Assembly (NCBI GenBank): GCA_017305195.1
Contig: JAFKMU010000062.1
Coordinates: 1-64,000 of the forward strand
Direction: 5' to 3'
Length of the DNA: 64,000 bases
From: Verrucomicrobiota bacterium
GTDB taxonomy: Bacteria > Verrucomicrobiota > Verrucomicrobiia > Chthoniobacterales > Terrimicrobiaceae
Of the stretch, positions 8,219 to 16,847 are shown piece after piece. The notes under the pieces were generated by a model. The model worked only from the letters and a program-made list of their open reading frames with translations. It ran no database searches and had not been told where the DNA came from. The translations under genes were made by a program, and so were the position numbers. Numbering within the stretch: the stretch's first letter is position 1; every line of letters starts with the position of its first letter.

Positions 8219-8926
8219 ATGAAATCCTCCTTGCCAGGCTGGCGTCACTCGGAAAGCAGACGGGCCTTTTCCCTCATGGAAATGCTGGCGGCGCTTGCGC
8301 TTATTGGCGTCCTCTCAGCGATCCTGGCGGGCGGGGTGAGGGCCGTTACCGAGAATGGAAGGCGCATTCAATGCACCTCCCAACTCCGTCAGATATCCGA
8401 GGCAATCTCTCTTTACCGGGCCGAGAATAATAACACCTATCCGCCCGCCAATCCCTGGAATGCCGATACTGGAGATGCTGGGTGGCTCGCCTGGCACACG
8501 GGCGATCCGAAATATGGGAAGGACTCTCCGCTCGCTGCTTATGTGGGAGGGGTGGAAACTCTGCGCAAATTGAGTGTTTGTCCCTCCAATAGCACCAAGT
8601 TTGCCGGACCTGTGCCCGACAAGATTCGCAACACGTATGGGTATCCCTACACGGTGAATTACAACATCATGGTGGACTCATTATCGGCGGGAAAGACGGC
8701 GAAAAACGCGAGCCTTGTTTCCCGTCCCGCGAGCACGGTTCTCATGGCGGATTCGGCGGCCAACTCGTCGGCATGGGGGCTTGGATTTTCCGATACGGGC
8801 TCGGCGAACTTTCAACGCATCGCGAAGCGGCACGGCGAGAAAAGCAACCTGCTTTGGTGCGATGGTCATGTCACCCTGCAATCGCCAAGCACGATAAATA
8901 ACACGAACCTTTATCCCCAGCCTTAA
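8219..8926 (+). CDS. prepilin-type N-terminal cleavage/methylation protein, H-X9-DG type
   Basis: A 235-residue pseudopilin. RRAFSLMEMLAALALIGVL (about 15-33) is the type IV prepilin signal, with Ala instead of the usual Gly before the cleavage site and the conserved Glu at mature position 5. A long hydrophobic helix follows. HGEKSNLLWCDGHV near the C-terminus is the H-X9-DG motif typical of pseudopilins that are multiplied in Verrucomicrobia, Lentisphaerae and Planctomycetes. It should be processed by prepilin peptidase and held at the inner membrane or in a type II secretion-like fibre. Its link to the LacI/CAZyme cluster suggests a role in handling the polymer at the surface; that is inference. 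Confidence 0.88.
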   Translation: MKSSLPGWRHSESRRAFSLMEMLAALALIGVLSAILAGGVRAVTENGRRIQCTSQLRQISEAISLYRAENNNTYPPANPWNADTGDAGWLAWHTGDPKYGKDSPLAAYVGGVETLRKLSVCPSNSTKFAGPVPDKIRNTYGYPYTVNYNIMVDSLSAGKTAKNASLVSRPASTVLMADSAANSSAWGLGFSDTGSANFQRIAKRHGEKSNLLWCDGHVTLQSPSTINNTNLYPQP

Positions 8927-8957
8927 TACGGTGGTTCTCGAAGTCCAGGGATATCCG

Positions 8958-8981
8958 CTCCGGCCGGCCTTCTCGCCGGAG
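8958..8981. terminator. hairpin between convergent pseudopilin and uxaB genes
   Basis: CTCCGGC at 8958-8964 pairs with GCCGGAG at 8975-8981 across a 10-base loop. It lies between two convergent genes, where a terminator for either strand would be expected. There is no run of T on either side, so a factor-independent terminator is not certain. Confidence 0.35.
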
Positions 8982-9019
8982 TTAACGGAAATGCTATTGG
9001 TGTACTCTGGTTGTCTGGC

Positions 9020-10507
9020 TTACCCCGGCAGGGCGGCTTTTGCTCCCTTGGAGAGAATGTTTCCCAGGTCGGCGGCCACGGCGTTCGTCAGTCCGGGAAC
9101 GTCGTTGAGATCCTTGCCGTTCCAGAGCGCGGTGTGGCCGAGCACGGCCTTGGCGACGGATTCTGCGGAGATGCCGGGACGAGTCCAGACATCGCGGAAA
9201 AACTCGAGGACATCGGGGCTGTCCTTGATCTGGTACGCTCCATCCTTGGCGCGGGAACCGATGAGCGCGCCGTCCGTGATCTCGGTGCCGCGATAGAAGG
9301 CGATCAGGGCTGCGAGCGAGAAGACGAGGCGCTGGGGCAGTTCTCCGCGGCGGTCGAGATAGGTGAGCAGCGACGGGAGAACGCGGGCGGTGAATTTGCT
9401 CGTGGAGTTGAGCGAGATGCTGAGAAGCGGGTGCTTGACGAAGGGATTGGCAAAACGCTCCAGCACGGCAGCGGCGAAGGCGTCGAGATCCGAGCGGGGC
9501 AGGTCGAGGGTGGGGATGATCTCATCATTGAGCGCATCGCGCAGGAAGCTGGCAAAGGCCGGGTCGTCGAGGCACTCCTTCACCAGGTCATGCCCGGCGA
9601 GGAAGGCCGCAAGAACGGTGGACGTATGAGCGCCATTGAGGATGCGCACCTTGCGATCCCGATAGGGTTTGTAATCCGGGGTGAAAATGACGTTGAGACC
9701 GGCCTTGTCGAGTGGGAGTTCCTTAGCGAGGGAGGCGGGGCCTTCGATCACCCAGGCGTGGAAGACCTCGGAGGTGTTGAGCAGCGTATCCTCATAACCG
9801 AGGCGGGCGCAGATCTCGGCTGCCTCCTCGCGAGGGTATCCGGTCACGATTCGGTCGACGAGCGTGTTGCAGAAAACGACGTGGTTCTCGATCCACGAAA
9901 TGACGGCGGCGTCGAGCTGCCATTTGGCCGCGGTCTCCAGCACGCACCGCCGGAGGTTTGTCCCGTTGAACTCGATCAACTCGCAGGGGAGAATGACCAG
10001 CCCGCTTTCCGCCGAGCCGCCAAAGGCCTGATACCGCTCCAGCAGCAGCCGGGTCAGTTTGCCGGGAAAGGAAACCGGCGGCTTTGCGTCGATGCGATCA
10101 TCGGGGTGACAGGCAATACCGGCCTCGGTGGTGTTGGAAACGATGAAGCGCAGGTCGGGATTGCGGGCGGTGGCGAGGAACGCCTCGAAATCCGCGAAGG
10201 GATTGATCCCGCGCCGGATGGAGCCGATGACCTCGGTTTCCTCCACTAGCTTCCCATCGACCACGCCGCGCAGGATGTGGGTGAAAAGCCCGTCCTGTGC
10301 GTTGAGCGCATCGACCAGGCCATTGGCCAGCGGCTGAACCACCACGACCGAGCCGTCGAAAAGCCCCTGCTTGTTGAGCTGATGCACCATCCAGTCCACG
10401 AATCCCCTTAGGAACGCGCCTTCGCCGAATTGCAGGATGCGTTCGGGGCGGGTGTTGGGTTGGATGTTGAGAGCGGCGGTGTTCAGTTTGGGCAGGGGCG
10501 AGGGCAT
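9020..10507 (-). CDS. uxaB: tagaturonate reductase (altronate oxidoreductase)
   Basis: A 495-residue enzyme of the mannitol/altronate dehydrogenase family, which interconverts D-tagaturonate and D-altronate with NAD(H) in the cytoplasm. LQFGEGAFLRGFVDW (about 26-40) is the family's N-terminal nucleotide-binding motif. VRILNGAHTSTVLAAFLAG holds the Lys/Asn/His active-site segment seen in UxaB. Length agrees with the family. It is the last gene of kdgK-uxaA-uxaB, starting 32 bases after uxaA. UxaC, which would make tagaturonate from galacturonate, is not in the window. Confidence 0.93.
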   Translation of the reverse strand: MPSPLPKLNTAALNIQPNTRPERILQFGEGAFLRGFVDWMVHQLNKQGLFDGSVVVVQPLANGLVDALNAQDGLFTHILRGVVDGKLVEETEVIGSIRRGINPFADFEAFLATARNPDLRFIVSNTTEAGIACHPDDRIDAKPPVSFPGKLTRLLLERYQAFGGSAESGLVILPCELIEFNGTNLRRCVLETAAKWQLDAAVISWIENHVVFCNTLVDRIVTGYPREEAAEICARLGYEDTLLNTSEVFHAWVIEGPASLAKELPLDKAGLNVIFTPDYKPYRDRKVRILNGAHTSTVLAAFLAGHDLVKECLDDPAFASFLRDALNDEIIPTLDLPRSDLDAFAAAVLERFANPFVKHPLLSISLNSTSKFTARVLPSLLTYLDRRGELPQRLVFSLAALIAFYRGTEITDGALIGSRAKDGAYQIKDSPDVLEFFRDVWTRPGISAESVAKAVLGHTALWNGKDLNDVPGLTNAVAADLGNILSKGAKAALPG

Positions 10508-10539
10508 GGTCGGGTTATTCCGTGGGGAGCGGTGGGTTT

Positions 10540-12054
10540 CTAGAGAGTGACACCATCTTTCCAGATGGCGATTTCGCGGTGGCCGCGGGTTTCGTTTCGT
10601 GTATTGGCTTCGCCCGAGGCGATGGCGGCGATCTGCCGCCAGAGCTGCTCGGTGAGTTCGGGAAAGTCAGCGGTGCCGTCGGCCACCGGACCGGCGTTGA
10701 AGTCGATCCAGTGCGGCTTGCGGGTGGCGAGGTCGGAGTTGCTGGAGATTTTTACCGTGGGAACCGGGAAGCCCATCGGGTTGCCCCGGCCCGTGGTGAA
10801 AAGCAGGATGTGCGCCCCCGCGATGGTCATGGCCGTGCCGGAGACTCCGTCGTTGCCGGGTCCCTGGAGCAGGGAAAGGCCGCCGAGCCCGGGATTCGCC
10901 GTGGCGCCGTAGGGGAGCACCTGACGCACTGGAGCCTGGCCGCCCTTTTGCACGCAGCCGAGGGATTTGTCGGCCAGCGTGGTGATGCCGCCCGCCTTGT
11001 TGCCGGGCGAGGGGTTTTCGTCGATGGGCTCGTTGTGTTTCTGGAAGTAGGCGCGGAAGTCGTTGACCAGATCGATGACGCCGTGGAAGACGCCTTCGTC
11101 GCTCGTGCGCTCCAGCAGCATGCGCTCCGCGCCGAACATCTCGGGCACCTCCGTGAGGAGCACCGTGCCGCCGTTGGACGTGTGGCGGTCGGCGATGCGG
11201 CCCACCAGAGGGTTGGCCGTGATGCCGGAGAAGCCATCGGAGCCTCCGCACTTCATGCCGAGGATGAGCTCGGAAACCGGGATGGGTTCGCGCTGGAACT
11301 GGCGCACATACGCGGCCAGCTCCCGCACCGCTTCAATGCCGGACTCGATCTCATCGGTCACCTGCTGGGCGTTGAACCAGCGGATGCGCTCGGCCGCCTG
11401 CGGGCCGACGACTTCTAGGAAGTCGTTCATCTGATTGTTCTCGCATCCCAGGCCGAGCACGAGCACGGCGGCGGCGTTGGGATGGCGGACCAAGCCCGCG
11501 AGCACCTTCTGGGTGTGCCTGAGGTCGTCTCCGAGCTGCGAGCAGCCAAAGGGATGGCTGAAGGTGTAAACGCCGTCGATGCCCGAGCCGGGCGTCGACA
11601 GCTCGGCATGGGCGGCAGCCGCGATCTTCTCGGAGGCGATATTGACGCATCCCACCGTGTTGACGATCCAGATTTCATTCCGGGTCGCAGCGCGCCCGTC
11701 GGGACGGCGGTATCCCTGGAAGGTCTCCGGCACTCCCCCGGTCGGCGCGGAGGGCTGCTGAGCCTTGGCGACCTCCGTATAGCGCAGGTCGGAGAGCTTT
11801 TCCGCCAGATTGCCCCGGACGTTGTGGCTATGCACATGGACCCCGGCGAGAATGGGCTCCGAGGCGACGCCGATCGGGTAGCCGTATTTGATCACGGGTT
11901 CGCCTGCCGCGATCAGGCGGATGGCGAGTTTGTGACCGGCCGGGATGGGTTCGGTGGCTGGGACTCCGTCGAAGGTGTCGCCCTGCGCGGCAGCGCGCAG
12001 AGCGACGACAACGTTGTCCGACGGATGGATTCGCAGAAAGATCGGTGCGGACAT
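10540..12054 (-). CDS. uxaA: altronate dehydratase
   Basis: A 504-residue enzyme that removes water from D-altronate to give 2-keto-3-deoxy-D-gluconate. The N-terminal SAF domain (about 1-95) and the larger C-terminal domain are fused, as in classical UxaA. Visible signatures are TFQGYRRPDGRAATRN, FSHPFGCSQLGDD, GLGCENNQ and LGMKCGGSDGFSGITANP, which include the cysteines and polar residues thought to hold the metal ion. It starts 14 bases after kdgK and passes its product to KdgK, so the operon covers consecutive steps of uronate breakdown. Confidence 0.94.
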   Translation of the reverse strand: MSAPIFLRIHPSDNVVVALRAAAQGDTFDGVPATEPIPAGHKLAIRLIAAGEPVIKYGYPIGVASEPILAGVHVHSHNVRGNLAEKLSDLRYTEVAKAQQPSAPTGGVPETFQGYRRPDGRAATRNEIWIVNTVGCVNIASEKIAAAAHAELSTPGSGIDGVYTFSHPFGCSQLGDDLRHTQKVLAGLVRHPNAAAVLVLGLGCENNQMNDFLEVVGPQAAERIRWFNAQQVTDEIESGIEAVRELAAYVRQFQREPIPVSELILGMKCGGSDGFSGITANPLVGRIADRHTSNGGTVLLTEVPEMFGAERMLLERTSDEGVFHGVIDLVNDFRAYFQKHNEPIDENPSPGNKAGGITTLADKSLGCVQKGGQAPVRQVLPYGATANPGLGGLSLLQGPGNDGVSGTAMTIAGAHILLFTTGRGNPMGFPVPTVKISSNSDLATRKPHWIDFNAGPVADGTADFPELTEQLWRQIAAIASGEANTRNETRGHREIAIWKDGVTL

Positions 12055-12068
12055 GGCGGGTTGGGCGC

Positions 12069-13166
12069 TTAGCGCACCACGCGGGCTCCGCCGCCCTTCA
12101 TGAGTTTCTCGACTTCCTTGCGGGTCGCCATCGAGGTATCCCCCGGGGTGGTCGAGGCAAACGCGCCGTGAGCTGCACCGTAGTCGACGGCGAGCTGCGG
12201 GTCGTTGAATTCCATGAAGCCAAACTGCAGGCCCGATGCGAAGGAATCACCGCCGCCCACGCGGTCGAGGATTTCCAGCTCGGGGTACTTCCGGCTTTCG
12301 TGAAACTGCCCGTCATGCCAGAGGATGGCCGACCAGTCGTTCTTCGTGGCTGTGATGACGCGGCGCAGCGTGGTGGCGGCGACCTTGAAGTTCGGGAACT
12401 CCGAGACTGCCGTCTCGATCATAGCCTTGAAGGCGTCGATCTCGATCTTGGAGAGATTGTGGTCCGCGCCCTTCACCTCGAAGCCGAGGGAGGCCGTGAA
12501 GTCCTCTTCGTTGCCGATCATCACGTCGACGTACTTTGCGATCTCGCGGTTGACCTCCTGGGCCTTGGCGAGGCCGCCGATCGACTTCCAGAGCGACGGG
12601 CGGTAGTTGAGGTCGTAGGAAACGATCACGCCGTGCTTCTTGGCAGCTTTCACCGCCTCGATCGTCAGCTCCGCCGTGGTGGACGAGAGCGCGGCAAAGA
12701 TGCCGCCGGTGTGGAACCAGCGGGAGCCGAGCGTGCCAAAGATGTGATCCCAGTCGAAATCGCCGGGCTTGAGCTGCGAGGCTGCCGTGTTGCCGCGATC
12801 CGGCACGCCTACCGCGCCGCGAATGCCGTAGCCGCGCTCGGTGAAGTTCAGGCCGTTGCGGACGGTGCGGCCAATGCCGTCGTCGGCGCGCCATTGGATG
12901 AAATCCGTGGCGACGCCGCCTTGCATGATGAAGTCCTCGACGAGGTGGCCGACTTCGTTGTCGACGAAGGCCGTGCAGACCGCCGTCTTGTAGCCGAAGC
13001 ACTTGCGCAGGCCGCGCGAGGTGTTGTATTCACCGCCGCCCTCCCAGGCGGTGAAGGAACGGGCCGTGCGCACGCGTCCTTCGCCGGGATCGAGGCGAAG
13101 CATCACTTCGCCCAGGGAGACTTGGTCAAATACCGTAGACTTTGCAGGTTTGAGAGGAAGGCTCAT
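12069..13166 (-). CDS. kdgK: 2-dehydro-3-deoxygluconokinase (PfkB family)
   Basis: A 365-residue sugar kinase that phosphorylates KDG to KDPG. DRVGGGDSFASGLQFGF is the PfkB C-terminal signature, with the catalytic base Asp307. The N-terminal part has the substrate-binding strand LGEVMLRLDPGEGRV and the GGGEYNTSRGL segment. It is the first gene of the kdgK-uxaA-uxaB operon. KDG arises from both altronate and the unsaturated uronates released by pectin lyases, so this enzyme links the two clusters of the window. The KDPG aldolase gene is not seen here. Confidence 0.92.
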   Translation of the reverse strand: MSLPLKPAKSTVFDQVSLGEVMLRLDPGEGRVRTARSFTAWEGGGEYNTSRGLRKCFGYKTAVCTAFVDNEVGHLVEDFIMQGGVATDFIQWRADDGIGRTVRNGLNFTERGYGIRGAVGVPDRGNTAASQLKPGDFDWDHIFGTLGSRWFHTGGIFAALSSTTAELTIEAVKAAKKHGVIVSYDLNYRPSLWKSIGGLAKAQEVNREIAKYVDVMIGNEEDFTASLGFEVKGADHNLSKIEIDAFKAMIETAVSEFPNFKVAATTLRRVITATKNDWSAILWHDGQFHESRKYPELEILDRVGGGDSFASGLQFGFMEFNDPQLAVDYGAAHGAFASTTPGDTSMATRKEVEKLMKGGGARVVR

Positions 13167-13167
13167 T

Positions 13168-13201
13168 GCCCGCTATTGAATGATAGAAACGGCCTGCGGG
13201 C
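13168..13201. promoter_or_regulatory. inverted repeat in the kdgK leader
   Basis: GCCCGC at 13168-13173 can pair with GCGGGC at 13196-13201 across 22 bases, directly before the kdgK ATG on the minus strand. No Shine-Dalgarno sequence is visible. The hairpin could affect translation start of the uronate operon, but it is short and may be chance. Confidence 0.25.
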
Positions 13202-13274
13202 GAAGAGTTTTCTTTTGTAACCTGTCCAAACTCCCCTGCTGCCGGACCATCCCGGACGTTTTTGAAAGAGAGTC

Positions 13275-15023
13275 CTAGACCCGGATGATCCTTCGGCGGA
13301 TCACGCACAGCACGACCGCGCCCGCCAGGATGAGCATCCACGTCGCAGGCTCCGGCACGGCCTGCCATGCGACGGCATACTCCGTGTCATTCACCGCGGG
13401 ATCGAGGTCATAGATCATGCCGAGGAAGGCCACCCGGATCGCGTATTCGCCCGGTGAGTCGAGGGCGATGCGCAGGAATTCACTATTGTTGTAGAGGCTG
13501 ATGGATTCGGCGACTTTTTCCGACAAAACTCCCCCGGCGAGTCTCCAGACCTCCAGGTTGAGATTGGCAAAACTGAGAGCCTGCCCGAGGTCGTTTTCGT
13601 CCAAACCGGTTCCGGCGAACCAGTTCAGTGAGATCGTCAGCTCCATCTCATGCTCAAACGGATTGGCGAAATGGTATTCGTTGGCCCCTCCCGCGGCCAA
13701 ATTTCCGAAATCCCAGCCTTTTTCGCTGATCGTTCCTCCGCCAAGCCCGGCGACATCCCGGGTTTCGGAGATCAGGTAAATCTGGGCTGCCTGGTCCAGG
13801 TTGAGTGCGCCTGCTCCGGTGGCGTAGTCGAGCGACTGTGTGGTGGATACGACCCCATCCTGCAGAGTTTGACCGTTGTCCCACCCCTCGGTTTGCGTCG
13901 CTCCGGCCATGAGGACGGACTTCACCACACGGGTGTCGAGGGTATGCTCGGACAGGATGATCCCGTTCTCTTCGTAGTAGTGCACCACGTCTTTCAACAG
14001 CGCGATGCCGCCCGCGACGATGGGTGCGGCAAAACTGGTGCCGCTCTCGTTCACGAAATAACGATCCGTCGGCGAGGGTTCCTGTACGCGGTCGGGCAGG
14101 TATTGATAGCTGCCCGAGGCTCCGAGATAGGCGGCCAGGACGAGATCTTCGCCGGGAGCGGCGATGTCCACTACGGCCCGCACACCGGTCACTGTGATAT
14201 TTGTCTCCGGGTTGTAAAAATCCGCCGCTCCGCGCGAGCTGAACTCCGACGGCGTCAGGAAGTTGGCGCCGCCGAGCGAACCGACCGCTATGTTGTTGTA
14301 GCCGCTGGCAGGATCGCTCACCGCGCCGCTGCCCCCGTTGCCTGCGGCGACCACGAATGCCACCGTCGAGTTTTCCCGGGCGAGGGCGTCGGTCGTTTGG
14401 GCGACGAAGGAGGTTCCCGAGGGATCGCCTCCGCCCCAGCTGCTATTGATGACGTCCGGCCTCTGACCTTCGATACCCCGGAAAAATGTCCGATACGGCG
14501 TGAGCACTGATGCCTCCGTGATCGTGAAGCTCCCGATCTCGGTGGACGAAAAACTCGTGGCGATGGCTCCCGACCACATCTCGGCCAGGGGAGCGACGCC
14601 CATGAGGTTGCTCAGATAACCCACGCCGTTCTCCTCGAAATATCCCGTACCCGCGAGGACGTTCCCGACCATGGTGGCGTGGGCATCGGTTTGAGCGGTG
14701 ACACTCTCGTCGGCGACATACCGGGTCACGGCGGAGGAGCCTGCCACACCCGTAAGCCCGGATCGGTCAAAAATCTCATGCTCTCCCCAGATGTGGCCGC
14801 CCTCGACGTTGGCGATGATGCTGCGCTGCCCAAAGAAAAACTCGTTATAGAAGATCCGCGCCCCTATGGTGTCGTTGATCAGGGTCTCGGACAGGAGTTT
14901 ATCCGTCGTCGTGTCATAGTACCCCGCCAGGATCTGGTTTTGACCCTGATCCTGTCCATGGGACGGAATGAGCGCGATGAGCGCCATGCATGCGGCCAGG
15001 CAAATGGTGCGGGTAGACGCCAT
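13275..15023 (-). CDS. S8 (subtilisin-like) serine peptidase with PEP-CTERM anchor
   Basis: The ATG at 15021-15023 gives a signal peptide (MASTRTICLAACMALIALIP) and a 582-residue protein; a farther upstream start would bury it. Subtilase motifs are HATMVGNVLAG (His115), VVAAGNGGSG (oxyanion Asn) and ESGTSFAAPIVAGG (Ser330). In the first motif the usual Asp of D-T-G is Glu74 (IIANVEGGHIW). A C-terminal beta-domain (about 470-555) precedes VPEPATWM, a hydrophobic helix and RRRIIRV, a canonical PEP-CTERM signal. It should be an exported, surface-retained protease. It lies upstream of kdgK on the same strand with a 108-base gap. Confidence 0.88.
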   Translation of the reverse strand: MASTRTICLAACMALIALIPSHGQDQGQNQILAGYYDTTTDKLLSETLINDTIGARIFYNEFFFGQRSIIANVEGGHIWGEHEIFDRSGLTGVAGSSAVTRYVADESVTAQTDAHATMVGNVLAGTGYFEENGVGYLSNLMGVAPLAEMWSGAIATSFSSTEIGSFTITEASVLTPYRTFFRGIEGQRPDVINSSWGGGDPSGTSFVAQTTDALARENSTVAFVVAAGNGGSGAVSDPASGYNNIAVGSLGGANFLTPSEFSSRGAADFYNPETNITVTGVRAVVDIAAPGEDLVLAAYLGASGSYQYLPDRVQEPSPTDRYFVNESGTSFAAPIVAGGIALLKDVVHYYEENGIILSEHTLDTRVVKSVLMAGATQTEGWDNGQTLQDGVVSTTQSLDYATGAGALNLDQAAQIYLISETRDVAGLGGGTISEKGWDFGNLAAGGANEYHFANPFEHEMELTISLNWFAGTGLDENDLGQALSFANLNLEVWRLAGGVLSEKVAESISLYNNSEFLRIALDSPGEYAIRVAFLGMIYDLDPAVNDTEYAVAWQAVPEPATWMLILAGAVVLCVIRRRIIRV

Positions 15024-15320
15024 GGGAGGTTTCCAATCCTTCGGCAATCGAGCCGGGCGAGTCAAGACTGCGCGTCGTGGCCGGTCTGGCTGATGCTTCC
15101 AGAGAAAGGAGTCCGGCCAAAGTATGGGAGAGAGCTTGCCGAGAATAGACCAAGACGGCTGATGCACGGAGATTCTGCACGGGAAGCCAAATTCGTAATC
15201 AACCGATTGCATAAAATAGATAGCGTGACTATGACCGTTCCGCCTAAAAAAGGTGGCATTCTGGATGCCGTCATTATGCGGCCTGCGAGAATGAGACTAA
15301 TTTGCAAATAACCTGATACA

Positions 15321-16790
15321 ATGGAAACCCTGATGCGTGGATCTTTCGTAAGTCTGATGATGTGTTTCACCCTCCTGCTGGGGTGCGGTCGGAAGCCGGA
15401 TGCGGTGGTAACCGCCGAGGCTGCGGATCAGAAGGCGGGGATCGCCGTGCCTGGCATCGCCGAGGTCAAGGAGATCGCCGAGGAGGGCTTTATCTACGGT
15501 CTCCCTCTCGTCATGTGCTACACGGCGGCCTATGAGTTCTGGGTCGACAAGGACTCCGGCCAGTACAAGAGCCCGATCGGCCAGCTTTTCAACGAGCATC
15601 GTGTTTTTACCTACGAGGATACCTCGGTGGTGACGCCGAACAGCGATACGCCGTATTCCCTTGCCTGTCTCGATCTGCGCGCCGAGCCGTATGTCATTTC
15701 GGTGCCGGATGTGGAGAAGGGCCGCTACTACTCGGTGCAGCTCTGCGACTGGAATACCTTCAACTACGGCTACATCGGCAGCCGTGCGACGGGAAACGAG
15801 GCCGGGGATTTCCTCGTTGTCGGTCCGCAGTGGAAAGGCGGGGTGCCCGCCGGGATCAAGAAGGTGTTTCAATCGAGCTCCGACTTCACCATCGCGCTCT
15901 TCCGCACCCAGTTGTTCAATGCCGAGGACATGCCTAATGTTATCGCGGTCCAGAATGGCTATCGTGTGCAGCCGCTCTCTTCCTACCTGAAGGCCCCGGC
16001 TCCGGCGCCAGCGCTGGCTCTGGAGTTTCCCAAGGCCAGTGCGGAACTCGCCAAGACGAACTTCTTTGAATATCTCGACTTCGTCCTCCAGTTTGCTCCC
16101 CCTGCTCCAGACGAGGAGGCGATCCGCGACAGGCTGGCCCGCATCGGCGTCGGTCCGGGCAAGACCTTTGATTTCAAGTCCCTCTCGCCGGAACACAAGG
16201 CGGCCGTCCTTCTTGGCATGGCCGAAGGCCAGCGCAAGGTCGACGAACGCGTGAAGACGCTCGGCAAGACTATTAGCGGCTGGAACATTGCCTCGGCCTT
16301 CGGTGACAGGGCTTTTTACAACGGCGATTGGCTGCTCCGCGCCGCGGCGGCCAAGGCGGGTATCTTTGGCAATGACGCGGTCGAGGCCATGTATCCGATG
16401 TGCCGCACCACGGTAACGGGTGAGACTCTCGAGACGGCCAATCATAACTACACGCTCACGTTCCCGGCAGGCCAGCTGCCTCCGATCAATGCCTTCTGGT
16501 CCGTCACGATGTACGATGGAAAGTCGCAGCTGCTGATCAAGAACCCGCTCAATCGCTATCTGATCAACTCGCCCATGCTGCCCGGCTTGAAGACCAACAC
16601 GGACGGTTCCCTTACGATCTACATCCAGAAGGACAGCCCTGGCGCGGAGAAGGAAAGCAACTGGCTCCCCGCACCGGATGGCACCGCCTACATCGTGATG
16701 CGCCTTTACTGGCCGAAGACCGAACAGCCCTCCATTCTGCCGCCCGGACAAGGCGAATGGCATCCGCCAGGGATTGTTCAAAATCCCTGA
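15321..16790 (+). CDS. DUF1254/DUF1214 lipoprotein
   Basis: A 489-residue exported protein. LLLGCG near residues 18-23 is a lipobox, so it is probably a lipoprotein anchored through Cys22. The N-terminal DUF1254 domain (about 45-175; FIYGLPLVMCY, VVTPNSDTPYSLACLDL) is followed by the C-terminal DUF1214 domain (about 360-470; LPPINAFWSVTMYD, KNPLNRYLI). Proteins with this pair are widespread envelope proteins of unknown function. The gene precedes an outer-membrane barrel gene by 57 bases, so the two may be expressed together. About 297 bases upstream (15024-15320) hold no gene that I can support and must contain the promoters of this gene and of the divergent peptidase. Confidence 0.87.
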   Translation: METLMRGSFVSLMMCFTLLLGCGRKPDAVVTAEAADQKAGIAVPGIAEVKEIAEEGFIYGLPLVMCYTAAYEFWVDKDSGQYKSPIGQLFNEHRVFTYEDTSVVTPNSDTPYSLACLDLRAEPYVISVPDVEKGRYYSVQLCDWNTFNYGYIGSRATGNEAGDFLVVGPQWKGGVPAGIKKVFQSSSDFTIALFRTQLFNAEDMPNVIAVQNGYRVQPLSSYLKAPAPAPALALEFPKASAELAKTNFFEYLDFVLQFAPPAPDEEAIRDRLARIGVGPGKTFDFKSLSPEHKAAVLLGMAEGQRKVDERVKTLGKTISGWNIASAFGDRAFYNGDWLLRAAAAKAGIFGNDAVEAMYPMCRTTVTGETLETANHNYTLTFPAGQLPPINAFWSVTMYDGKSQLLIKNPLNRYLINSPMLPGLKTNTDGSLTIYIQKDSPGAEKESNWLPAPDGTAYIVMRLYWPKTEQPSILPPGQGEWHPPGIVQNP

Positions 16791-16847
16791 TATTAGGGAT
16801 GCTGGTTGACTGTGCGCGCATGCAAATTTTGCTGCTGACCGAGTGTT

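Noticed and set aside
13275..15212. An N-terminal extension of the S8 peptidase to 15212
   Set aside because: The extra 63 residues are not an export signal. The internal ATG at 15023 starts a clean signal peptide.
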